Source of the DNA: Chloroflexota bacterium
Lineage (GTDB): Bacteria > Chloroflexota > UBA6077
DNA: 6,069 nucleotides
Direction of reading: 5' to 3'
Assembly (NCBI GenBank): GCA_021788565.1
Contig: JAJYKO010000379.1
Location: 1-6,069 of the forward strand
The stretch's first letter is position 1. The number at the start of each line of letters is the position of its first letter. The position numbers were made by a program, and so were the translations under genes. Of this stretch, positions 1 through 5,601 are shown piece after piece. The notes under the pieces were generated by a model. That model had not been told where the DNA came from, did not search any database, and saw only the letters and a list, made by a program, of their open reading frames with translations.

Positions 1-26
1 AGGAATAGTCAGCGGTCCCGTCCTCT

Positions 27-110
27 TGCCTCTCGCTGTTCGCTATCTTCTGCTCGCCAACTGCCGATAGCTCGTCGTTAGTCGCTAAACGCTACTCGCC
101 TCGCACCAAC
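27..110 (-). repeat. Degenerate heptamer-period repeat, about 12 units, overlapping a gene end
   Basis: Read on the minus strand and cut every seven bases, this stretch gives units sharing a core near NNNAGCG, for example agtagcg, tttagcg, gatagcg and aacagcg; weaker units include actaacg, gttggcg and cgaggcg. The plus-strand core CGCT occurs in register at 34, 41, 83 and 90, with near matches at 55 (CGCC), 62 (TGCC) and 76 (CGTT). The unit at 90-96 contains the TAG stop codon of the upstream DRTGG gene, and weaker units continue into its last few codons. The array is strongly diverged, with some units matching at only two core positions, so its edges are approximate. The role is unknown. It resembles in style the short tandem heptamers described in intergenic DNA of filamentous cyanobacteria, but nothing else here points to that group. 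Confidence 0.6.
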
Positions 111-1159
111 CCCAGGTCCCGACGAAGTTCGTCGTAGTTGAGATTGGCCTCGAGCAACCTCTCGTATCTCCTGATCTTCTTCTCCTCGTGGAACTGCACC
201 TCCGTGAACGCCTGCTCCACAAGGCTGGCGGTGGTCAGGGTATCCTGAGACACTATCACCACTGGAACCCCCTCCTCCTCGGCGCGCCCAAGGATGATCG
301 GGTTCGGATTGATGTTGCCGCTTAGGATGAGACAGCCGGTCGATGTCTCCAGCGCCGCCAGCTGAATGTCCGGCCGGTCCCCGCCCGTGATCACCACCTT
401 ATGGGGCTTCCGGCGGAAATAGCTGAGGGCGTTCTCGGCGCTCATGGCACCAACCATCACGTTTTCAACCAAAGTGTCCAGATGGTCCTGGCCCGTGATC
501 ACCCTGCCGCCCAGCCTGTCCACCAACTCCTGAACGGTGACGGCCATTAGCATTCGATCCTCTGGGATGACCGCGTAAACCTTGATCCCCCTCCGACTCA
601 GGTAGGGAGTGAGGCTCTCCGTCACGAACTCCACCATGCCCCTCGGCACGGCGTTGAAGATCACCCCGGCCATCCTGTCCCGAAGCCAGTTCTTCGCCGA
701 CAGTATCGTGTCCGCTATCATCTCGTCCTTGGGACGGATCAACAGCAGGCAGGTGGCGCTCAGGAGGTTAGCGGTAGTCCTCGCATCCAGACCCACCATG
801 TACCCTTCCGACAGGCCGCTCACCCCTTCGGCCACCATGACGTCCTTGCCTGCGGCGGCCACCTTAAAGGCATCCGAAACCCGCTGAGTGTAATCCACCT
901 TCTTGTCGGAAAGAACCCAGTCCAGTGTCTCGCCATCGATCATGACAGGGTTCAGGACATCCATCGATTCCACAAGCCCGAGCGAACGCTTCATGATGCC
1001 GGCGCAGGTGTTTGCGCTCTCGATCTGTCGCGCGGCTTCCGTCAGCGGCCTGATGTATCCAACGCTAAGGCCATCGCCGGCTAGCTTCCTGGCCAGCCCG
1101 AGGCAGAAAACCGTCTTCCCGGCGAAGCTCTCCATCGACATCACATACAGGGTCACCAT
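92..1159 (-). CDS. BioD-like P-loop protein with DRTGG domain (phosphotransacetylase N-terminal-like)
   Basis: This 355-residue protein matches the architecture of the N-terminal half of long phosphotransacetylases (COG0857 type). A BioD/CobQ-like P-loop domain covers about residues 1-205, with an intact nucleotide-binding loop ending AGKT at 13-16, a BioD-like EG-containing strand (MVAEGVSG, 108-115), GVIFNAVP at 165-172 and VIPEDR at 197-202. A DRTGG domain covers about 207-318, with the signature VITGGDRPD at 256-264. The tail is charged and helical. The catalytic phosphate acetyltransferase domain, another 300 or more residues in full Pta enzymes, is absent, so it should not be called Pta. 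The ATG start is supported by GGGGAGGT eight bases upstream (1168-1175). It lies 44 bases downstream of the ADP-forming CoA ligase and is probably co-transcribed. The biochemical role is not established; a nucleotide-dependent regulator of acyl-CoA/acetate metabolism is inference. Its last codons and stop lie in a heptamer repeat. Confidence 0.88.
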   Translation of the reverse strand: MVTLYVMSMESFAGKTVFCLGLARKLAGDGLSVGYIRPLTEAARQIESANTCAGIMKRSLGLVESMDVLNPVMIDGETLDWVLSDKKVDYTQRVSDAFKVAAAGKDVMVAEGVSGLSEGYMVGLDARTTANLLSATCLLLIRPKDEMIADTILSAKNWLRDRMAGVIFNAVPRGMVEFVTESLTPYLSRRGIKVYAVIPEDRMLMAVTVQELVDRLGGRVITGQDHLDTLVENVMVGAMSAENALSYFRRKPHKVVITGGDRPDIQLAALETSTGCLILSGNINPNPIILGRAEEEGVPVVIVSQDTLTTASLVEQAFTEVQFHEEKKIRRYERLLEANLNYDELRRDLGLVRGE

Positions 1160-1203
1160 GGTGAGCTACCTCCCCTAATTAACGTTAGTCTTTACAACCA
1201 TGC

Positions 1204-3363
1204 CTACTTCATCTCGGCCAGGGTCATCCTGGCATCCAGGGCAACGGCTCCGTCGCCCTCCGACATCAACACCAACGGGTTGATGTCCAATTCGAGGATC
1301 TCAGGGAAGTCTGTAACCAGCTGCGACACGCGTAGGATGCACTCCGTCGCGGCGTGCAGATCAGCAGGCGGCTCTCCACGGGCGCCCAGCAGCAGTTGAA
1401 ACGATCGGATCTCCGACATCATGTTGCGGGCGGATCTCTCGTGGATAGGTGCGACTCGGAAGCTGACGTCCTTCAGCACCTCGACGTAGATGCCACCGAG
1501 CCCGAACATGAGAAGTGGACCGAACTGGGGATCGCGATTCATGCCGATGATCACCTCGCGACCCTTCGGCACCATCTGGGCAATGTGAACGCCCCAGATC
1601 TCGGCCTGTGGCATGCGGGCTCTAACCTTCGTGATCATGTCCAGGTAGGCCCGCTCGACCTCGCCCTCATCTTTCAGACCGACCATCACGCCGCCGACGT
1701 CCGACTTGTGGAGGATGTCTGGCGACGCGATCTTCATAACCACGGGGAAGCCGATCTCGCGGGCCATGGCCGCTGCGTCGGCCGGAGTAGCCGCACGCGC
1801 GGACGTGGGGATCGGAATACCGTACGCGGTGAGCACCTGGCGCGCTTCGGTCTCGCCCAGAATGAGGCGACCCTCTTTCCGATATCGGTTGAACAGGTTG
1901 GCAACGGCCAGTCTGTTGGCGTTGAACCTCGGGATGCTTAACTCCGGCGTCTCCAACCACCTCTTCTGCCGAACCATTGCCGCAAGCGATTCCATAGCAC
2001 GCTCCGGAAACGGGTAGTTCGGGATGCCATTGGCGGAGAGGATCTCCAGGGACTCCTTCACCTCGGCCGCGCCCATAAACGAGGCCAGAACCGGCTTGTC
2101 GTATCGCTTCGCGACTTCGGCGATCGCGCGAGCCGTATCGGCACACTGGGTCATGACCTGGGGAGTGAGCAAAACCACCACCGCGTGGACGTGGGGATCC
2201 TGGAGCGCTAGCTCAGTGGCCATCGCGTACCGGTCGGCGAGGGCATCACCGAGCACGTCCACAGGGTTGTGAGCACTGGCCTGAGCCGGCAGAGCATCCT
2301 GGAGCTTGCGAGTAGTCTCCTCCGTCAGGTGGGCTATTCGCATCCCGATGCGCTCCGCGGCATCGCTTGCGATAATGCCGGGCCCACCGGCGTTTGTGAT
2401 GATGGCAATGCCGTCTCCTGTTGGGAGCGGTTGGTTCGAGAACGCAAAAGCGTAGTCGAAAAGCTCCTCAACCGAAGTAGCCCTGATCACGCCAGCCTGC
2501 TTGAAGGCCGCACGGTACGCCTGGTCCGAGCCGGCCAGGGTACCCGTGTGTGATGAGATCGCGCGAGAGCCCGCGGCGGTGGTTCCCGACTTGATGATCA
2601 CCACCGGCTTCTGCTTGGTAACCTTCTTGGCCGTCTCGATGAAGCGCGGCCCATCCGCGATACCTTCGAGGTAACCCAGTATGACCTTGGTATCGGGATC
2701 CTGAGACCACGCCTCCAGCAGGTCGATCTCGTCGACATCCAGCTTGTTTCCGAGGCTGACCATTTTGGCGAAACCGAAGTCCTCGCCCACAGACCAATCG
2801 AGAATGGCCGCCATCAGCGCGCCGGATTGGGACATAAAAGAGGTCGCCCCCTTGCCCGGGGCTAGAGCGGCGAAAGTGGCGTTCAGCGGCGTGTAGCTGT
2901 CGGTTACGCCCAGGACGTTAGGGCCTATGATCCGGACGCCGTACTTAGAGGCGATCTCGCCGATCTCTCGCTCCATCTTCCGGCCCTCGGGCCCCACCTC
3001 CCGGAAGCCGGCGCTGATGACGATTGCGCCCTTGACCCCCTTCTTCCCGCATTCCTCGATCACCTGGGGCACGAAGCGCGCTGGAGTCGTGACGACCGCC
3101 AGATCGACCTCCTCAGGCACGTCCAGAACAGTCGGATACGCTTTCAATCCGTGGATCTCTGGAGCCTTGGGGTTTATGGGGTAGATCGGACCCGCGTACC
3201 CGGCACTGACGATGTTCTGGAGTACACTGCCACCCAGGCCCTTGGGATCTCTAGTGGCCCCGATCACAGCTATGGATTTCGGTCTGAAGAATACCTCTAG
3301 CATTCTCCGATCTGCCTCCTCGCAGGACACAATGAACTGCGGCTTGGGAATAACGTCTAACAC
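1204..3363 (-). CDS. Acetate (acyl)-CoA ligase, ADP-forming, fused alpha-beta
   Basis: This 719-residue cytoplasmic enzyme converts acyl-CoA, ADP and phosphate to acid, CoA and ATP (reversible). Visible domains in order: a CoA-binding Rossmann-like domain (about 25-120, VIGATRDPKGLGG at 33-45), the succinyl-CoA-ligase-like domains (GPNVLG 147-152, SQSGAL 178-183, NAGGPG 324-329), and an ATP-grasp domain (about 495-719). The phosphohistidine of the alpha part is His272 in SSHTGTLAGSD, and the second, beta-part histidine is His552 in DILHKSDVGG; both are intact. ELDINPL (691-697) is the conserved C-terminal ATP-grasp strand. There is no acetyltransferase domain, so it is not a PatZ/Pat-type protein acetyltransferase. 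The GTG start has AAGGAGG five bases upstream. An in-frame ATG at 3303 (699 residues, beginning MLEVFFRPKS) also has GAGGAGG, at 11 bases, and is where homologues usually begin. Acetate is the default substrate; other short or branched acids cannot be excluded. Confidence 0.93.
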   Translation of the reverse strand: MLDVIPKPQFIVSCEEADRRMLEVFFRPKSIAVIGATRDPKGLGGSVLQNIVSAGYAGPIYPINPKAPEIHGLKAYPTVLDVPEEVDLAVVTTPARFVPQVIEECGKKGVKGAIVISAGFREVGPEGRKMEREIGEIASKYGVRIIGPNVLGVTDSYTPLNATFAALAPGKGATSFMSQSGALMAAILDWSVGEDFGFAKMVSLGNKLDVDEIDLLEAWSQDPDTKVILGYLEGIADGPRFIETAKKVTKQKPVVIIKSGTTAAGSRAISSHTGTLAGSDQAYRAAFKQAGVIRATSVEELFDYAFAFSNQPLPTGDGIAIITNAGGPGIIASDAAERIGMRIAHLTEETTRKLQDALPAQASAHNPVDVLGDALADRYAMATELALQDPHVHAVVVLLTPQVMTQCADTARAIAEVAKRYDKPVLASFMGAAEVKESLEILSANGIPNYPFPERAMESLAAMVRQKRWLETPELSIPRFNANRLAVANLFNRYRKEGRLILGETEARQVLTAYGIPIPTSARAATPADAAAMAREIGFPVVMKIASPDILHKSDVGGVMVGLKDEGEVERAYLDMITKVRARMPQAEIWGVHIAQMVPKGREVIIGMNRDPQFGPLLMFGLGGIYVEVLKDVSFRVAPIHERSARNMMSEIRSFQLLLGARGEPPADLHAATECILRVSQLVTDFPEILELDINPLVLMSEGDGAVALDARMTLAEMK

Positions 3364-3378
3364 CTCTGCCTCCTTGCA
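3280..3378 (-). repeat. Apparent tandem duplication of the ligase initiation region (two SD/start pairs)
   Basis: Two 14-base minus-strand segments, TGCAAGGAGGCAGA (3365-3378) and TGCGAGGAGGCAGA (3311-3324), differ at one base and lie 54 bases apart. Each contains a strong Shine-Dalgarno core, followed by GTG at 3363 (spacing 5) and ATG at 3303 (spacing 11). The first eight codons after each start also resemble one another: MLDVIPKP (the first M from GTG) against MLEVFFRP, about 14 of 24 bases identical. The starts are in frame, 60 bases apart. The simplest reading is an old tandem duplication of ribosome-binding site plus first codons. Chance similarity between two selected start sites is the alternative, because the similarity beyond the Shine-Dalgarno segment is modest. 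Confidence 0.5.
3369..3375 (-). promoter_or_regulatory. Ribosome-binding site for the GTG start of the CoA ligase
   Basis: AAGGAGG on the minus strand, five bases before GTG at 3363, is close to the ideal anti-16S match. It is the main reason to prefer the longer 719-residue product over the ATG at 3303, whose GAGGAGG (3315-3321) is 11 bases away. Confidence 0.7.
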
Positions 3379-3385
3379 GCACTAG

Positions 3386-3434
3386 CCGTCCGGCTCCACG
3401 TGGACGGATCGGCCACTACCGGGCAACGCTGCCC
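3386..3434 (-). promoter_or_regulatory. Leader of the CoA ligase with two small hairpins
   Basis: Within the 151-base gap before the ligase, two perfect inverted repeats are visible. GGGCA/TGCCC closes a four-base loop at 3421-3434. CCGTCC/GGACGG (3386-3391 with 3402-3407) closes a ten-base loop, and a 10-base palindrome TCCACGTGGA (3395-3404) overlaps the second arm. The second hairpin lies just upstream of the Shine-Dalgarno sequence. Neither is followed by a T-tract, so they do not look like intrinsic terminators. The palindrome could be an operator or only a folded leader. I recognise no known riboswitch here. Confidence 0.35.
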
Positions 3435-3466
3435 GCTGTTCCGCCGTAGGAGAGAACCTGCGGAAA

Positions 3467-3496
3467 AGCATATCATGCCGCCCCGGTCAGCCTCAA
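3467..3496 (-). promoter_or_regulatory. Candidate sigma-70 type promoter for the CoA ligase unit
   Basis: On the minus strand, TTGAGG (3491-3496) and TATGCT (3467-3472) are separated by 18 bases, each matching four of six consensus positions. The -10 is preceded by TGA, giving the extended TGn form. It lies about 100 bases before the ligase GTG in the largest intergenic gap of the window, where a new transcript would be expected. Sequence alone does not prove activity. Confidence 0.35.
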
Positions 3497-3514
3497 CCGA
3501 GCCGGTCTATTTGC

Positions 3515-4864
3515 CTACCGCTTCACAGGCTCCTTGGTCGGCACCACGCGGCGAACCACGAGGGTCAGCCCGCGTTGGCCGACCACCTCCACCGCTTCGC
3601 CCTCCGCGACGCTCCCCGTCTCGCTCATCGCCTCCCACAGCGCTCCGTCGATGAACACCATGCCCCCCGGCGATAGTTCCGTTTTCGCCCGCCCTATCTG
3701 CCGCAGCATGCCCTCCTGGCCAGTGGATGGAGGGCGCCTTCGAGACCTCACCACCGCCCGAACCACGAAGATGAAGAAAGCGGTGAGCGCCAGCGTGAGA
3801 GTACCGATCGCAGTCGTGGAGATTGAAAGGAAGGGGGCATCACGGGTATTGATCAGCATGGAAGAGCCAAGGGCGAACGAGATCACTCCGCCCCCCGTGA
3901 GTATTCCGTGGGTAGGAGCGAGGATATCCGCAACGAACAACAGGAAGGCGAAGCCCATCAAAAGCAATCCTGCCGCGTTCAAGGGGAGGGTTCCCAGTCC
4001 GAACAGGGCGAAGAGCAGGAACAGCCCGCCAACGACGCCGGGCAGGATGGCGCCCGGGCTGGAGAGCTCGAAAATGAGGCCGAGGGTGCCCAGGCTCAGC
4101 AAGATGTACGCGATTGTCGGATCGCTGATGGTGTGAAGGAAGCTCTCGACCGGCGACATGTCGATCTCCTCGATCGGCAGGCCCTTGGTCTTGAGCGTAA
4201 CGCTCCCGCCGGGGACCGACACGGTCGTGCCATCGATCTTGTCTAGCAGAGACGGCACGTCGGGCGCGATCACGTTGACCACATTCTGATCGAGCGCTTC
4301 CTGCGCGGTGATGTTCACGCTGCTCCGCACGGCCTGCTCCGCCCAATTTGCGTTGCGTCCCCTGGTTTGGGCGAGTCCTTTGATATACGCCACCGCGTCG
4401 TTGGTGACCTTCTGGGTCATGGTGTCGGTCATCTGCTGCTCGTTACCGCTCTGGTCCAGAGCGACCGGGTGGGCCGAGCCGATGTTGGTGCTGGGCGCCA
4501 TCGCGGCTATGTGCGCAGCGTAGGTGATGTACACCCCCGCGGATGCCGCTCGCGCTCCCGACGGCGAAACGTAGGCGACTATCGGGACCTTCGATGCGAT
4601 CACGTGCTGGATGATATCGCGCATGGAGGTGTCCAGGCCTCCCGGCGTGTCCATCTCGATCACTATGACCGAGGCACCGGTGTCCTCCGCCTGGGCTATG
4701 CCACGGTCCACGTAGCTGGCCATAGCAGGGTTGATGATGCCGCCCACTGATAGTACGGCAGCGTACGGGCTCCGCGCGAAGGATGAGGAAACGGTAAGGG
4801 CAGTCGCAAGTATGAACAGTGAAGCGACAGCGGCCGCGCGAACGCGGAACCTTGAGGTCAGCAT
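3515..4864 (-). CDS. NfeD-family membrane-bound ClpP-class serine protease
   Basis: This 449-residue protein has the long NfeD (NfeD1b/1510-N) architecture. A signal peptide spans about 1-30 (basic MLTSRFRVR, hydrophobic core, likely cleavage after SSSFA). The ClpP-like protease domain spans about 33-230, with MDTPGGLDTSMRDII (71-85), nucleophile Ser108 in ARAASAGVYI, PSTNIGSAHPV (124-134) and probable general-base Lys152 in TQKVTND. These correspond to the Ser-Lys dyad of the archaeal 1510-N protease, so the enzyme looks active. Four or five membrane segments follow (about 247-370), then an OB-fold NfeD domain (about 381-441). The family acts at the membrane and usually works with an SPFH/stomatin-like protein, which is missing here. 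I chose the ATG at 4864 because GGAGGTG lies six bases upstream; the GTG at 4873 is part of that Shine-Dalgarno sequence. Confidence 0.92.
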   Translation of the reverse strand: MLTSRFRVRAAAVASLFILATALTVSSSFARSPYAAVLSVGGIINPAMASYVDRGIAQAEDTGASVIVIEMDTPGGLDTSMRDIIQHVIASKVPIVAYVSPSGARAASAGVYITYAAHIAAMAPSTNIGSAHPVALDQSGNEQQMTDTMTQKVTNDAVAYIKGLAQTRGRNANWAEQAVRSSVNITAQEALDQNVVNVIAPDVPSLLDKIDGTTVSVPGGSVTLKTKGLPIEEIDMSPVESFLHTISDPTIAYILLSLGTLGLIFELSSPGAILPGVVGGLFLLFALFGLGTLPLNAAGLLLMGFAFLLFVADILAPTHGILTGGGVISFALGSSMLINTRDAPFLSISTTAIGTLTLALTAFFIFVVRAVVRSRRRPPSTGQEGMLRQIGRAKTELSPGGMVFIDGALWEAMSETGSVAEGEAVEVVGQRGLTLVVRRVVPTKEPVKR

Positions 4865-4870
4865 CTTAGC

Positions 4871-4877
4871 CACCTCC
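4871..4877 (-). promoter_or_regulatory. Ribosome-binding site deciding the NfeD protease start
   Basis: GGAGGTG on the minus strand is an exact match to the anti-Shine-Dalgarno core and lies six bases before ATG at 4864. The three-residue longer start (GTG at 4873) overlaps this element and would have only a GGGAG touching it, so the ATG is preferred. Confidence 0.75.
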
Positions 4878-4922
4878 CTTCAACAGTGTGAATCTTATCA
4901 CTTCTCACCCAACACGGATCGC

Positions 4923-5543
4923 CTATCTCACGAGGTAAATGACTTCGAAGGCCTCGTACACGGCGGATATGGCGAGGATCACGGCCACAAGTAAGTAGAT
5001 GCTGACGTTGCGGCGAAGTCCCGCGAGATACCCCCGCGCGAAGCCCTGAAGACCACGCTCGATGTTACCGAACGCCGAAGTCCACAGGACGTGAACCCCG
5101 AGCATCGCCAGGATGTACCCTTGCCCCTCGAGCAGCAGAACCAGTGAGTGCGGCACCATTGCCCGCGCCAATTCGGGAGAAGATGGAGCCAGCGCCACTC
5201 CCCACAGAAGGGCACGAAAGAGTCCAATGAAGGTTCCCGCGAAGGGTATCACCATGGAAGGAACGGTCAACGCCAGTGCGGAACCAAGGAACGTGTTCAC
5301 AAGGAACGTGACCAGAGCAGCGGATGCCACGTTGCCGCTGAGGTAGGCTTCCCTGGCAACACTCATAGGGCCGGAGTTGAAACTCTGGAGGATGGACTGC
5401 GTCAGGCTCTGCTGAGCCCTGGGGTCGACGAAAGCGTAGACGGCGCCGAGAACTACCAGGCCGTAGAACGCGACGTTGATGATGACATAGGTAGCGAAGT
5501 GCTGCCTGATCAGCTGCAGGCCGGGCCGGAATAGCTGGTTCAT
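4923..5543 (-). CDS. SpoIIM/DUF95-family integral membrane protein
   Basis: This 206-residue, very hydrophobic protein has about five predicted membrane segments (roughly 17-38, 72-92, 95-117, 129-155 and 178-198). Its features match the stage II sporulation protein M family: an Asn-containing helix (LVNTFLGSAL, 81-90), the segment VPHSLVLLLEGQGYILA (130-146), equivalent to the family's PHG...E helix, and a C-terminal helix with an acidic residue (YEAFEVIYL, 196-204). The usual Gly after Pro-His is Ser here. DUF95 proteins are widespread in organisms that do not sporulate, so this does not imply sporulation; the molecular role outside Bacillus is unknown. ATG at 5543 has no clear Shine-Dalgarno sequence, unlike its neighbours. 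The gene sits 58 bases upstream of the NfeD protease, which may be translated from the same message. The family call is less certain than the membrane topology. Confidence 0.72.
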   Translation of the reverse strand: MNQLFRPGLQLIRQHFATYVIINVAFYGLVVLGAVYAFVDPRAQQSLTQSILQSFNSGPMSVAREAYLSGNVASAALVTFLVNTFLGSALALTVPSMVIPFAGTFIGLFRALLWGVALAPSSPELARAMVPHSLVLLLEGQGYILAMLGVHVLWTSAFGNIERGLQGFARGYLAGLRRNVSIYLLVAVILAISAVYEAFEVIYLVR

Positions 5544-5560
5544 CGACTTGTGGGCAACGA

Positions 5561-5581
5561 GTGATGAGTGATGGGTGATGA
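5561..5581. repeat. Three tandem heptamers, GTGATGR
   Basis: The plus strand reads gtgatga, gtgatgg, gtgatga back to back, a near-perfect three-copy seven-base repeat. A weaker unit (gcaacga) precedes it in register. It fills the middle of the 58-base spacer between the HAD hydrolase and the SpoIIM-like gene and ends 17 bases before the latter's start codon. The unit differs from that of the repeat at 27-110 but has the same period. Confidence 0.75.
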
Positions 5582-5601
5582 GCGCTCGCGGGCCTGGCCG
5601 G

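Noticed and set aside
27..110. CRISPR array
   Set aside because: The units are seven bases with no spacers, far too short for CRISPR repeats, and there are no cas genes.
92..1159. Annotation as phosphate acetyltransferase (pta) or as dethiobiotin synthetase (bioD)
   Set aside because: The Pta catalytic domain is absent, and the C-terminal DRTGG domain and lack of other biotin genes argue against BioD; only the fold of the N-terminal domain is shared.
1180..1187. TAACGTTA palindrome in the AT-rich spacer between the ligase and the DRTGG gene
   Set aside because: Eight bases of palindrome in a short AT-rich spacer can occur by chance; no promoter with proper spacing or terminator T-tract accompanies it.
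1354..1941. Plus-strand open frame of 195 codons inside the CoA ligase
   Set aside because: It is antisense to a conserved catalytic region, its translation is rich in His, Arg and Asp with no recognisable domain, and it is explained by the GC-rich codon bias of the real gene.
1204..3363. PatZ/Pat-type protein acetyltransferase
   Set aside because: The ligase-like part is similar, but there is no GNAT domain at either end and both catalytic histidines of the ADP-forming ligase are present.
3421..3434. Intrinsic terminator after the NfeD protease gene
   Set aside because: The hairpin has only five base pairs and is not followed by a run of T on the transcribed strand.
3534..4136. Plus-strand open frame of 200 codons antisense to the NfeD protease
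   Set aside because: It lies fully within a well-supported gene, has a low-complexity translation rich in Ser, Arg and Pro, and matches no known family.
4923..5543. Evidence for a sporulating host
   Set aside because: A lone DUF95/SpoIIM-like protein is common in non-sporulating bacteria and archaea, and no other sporulation gene is nearby.
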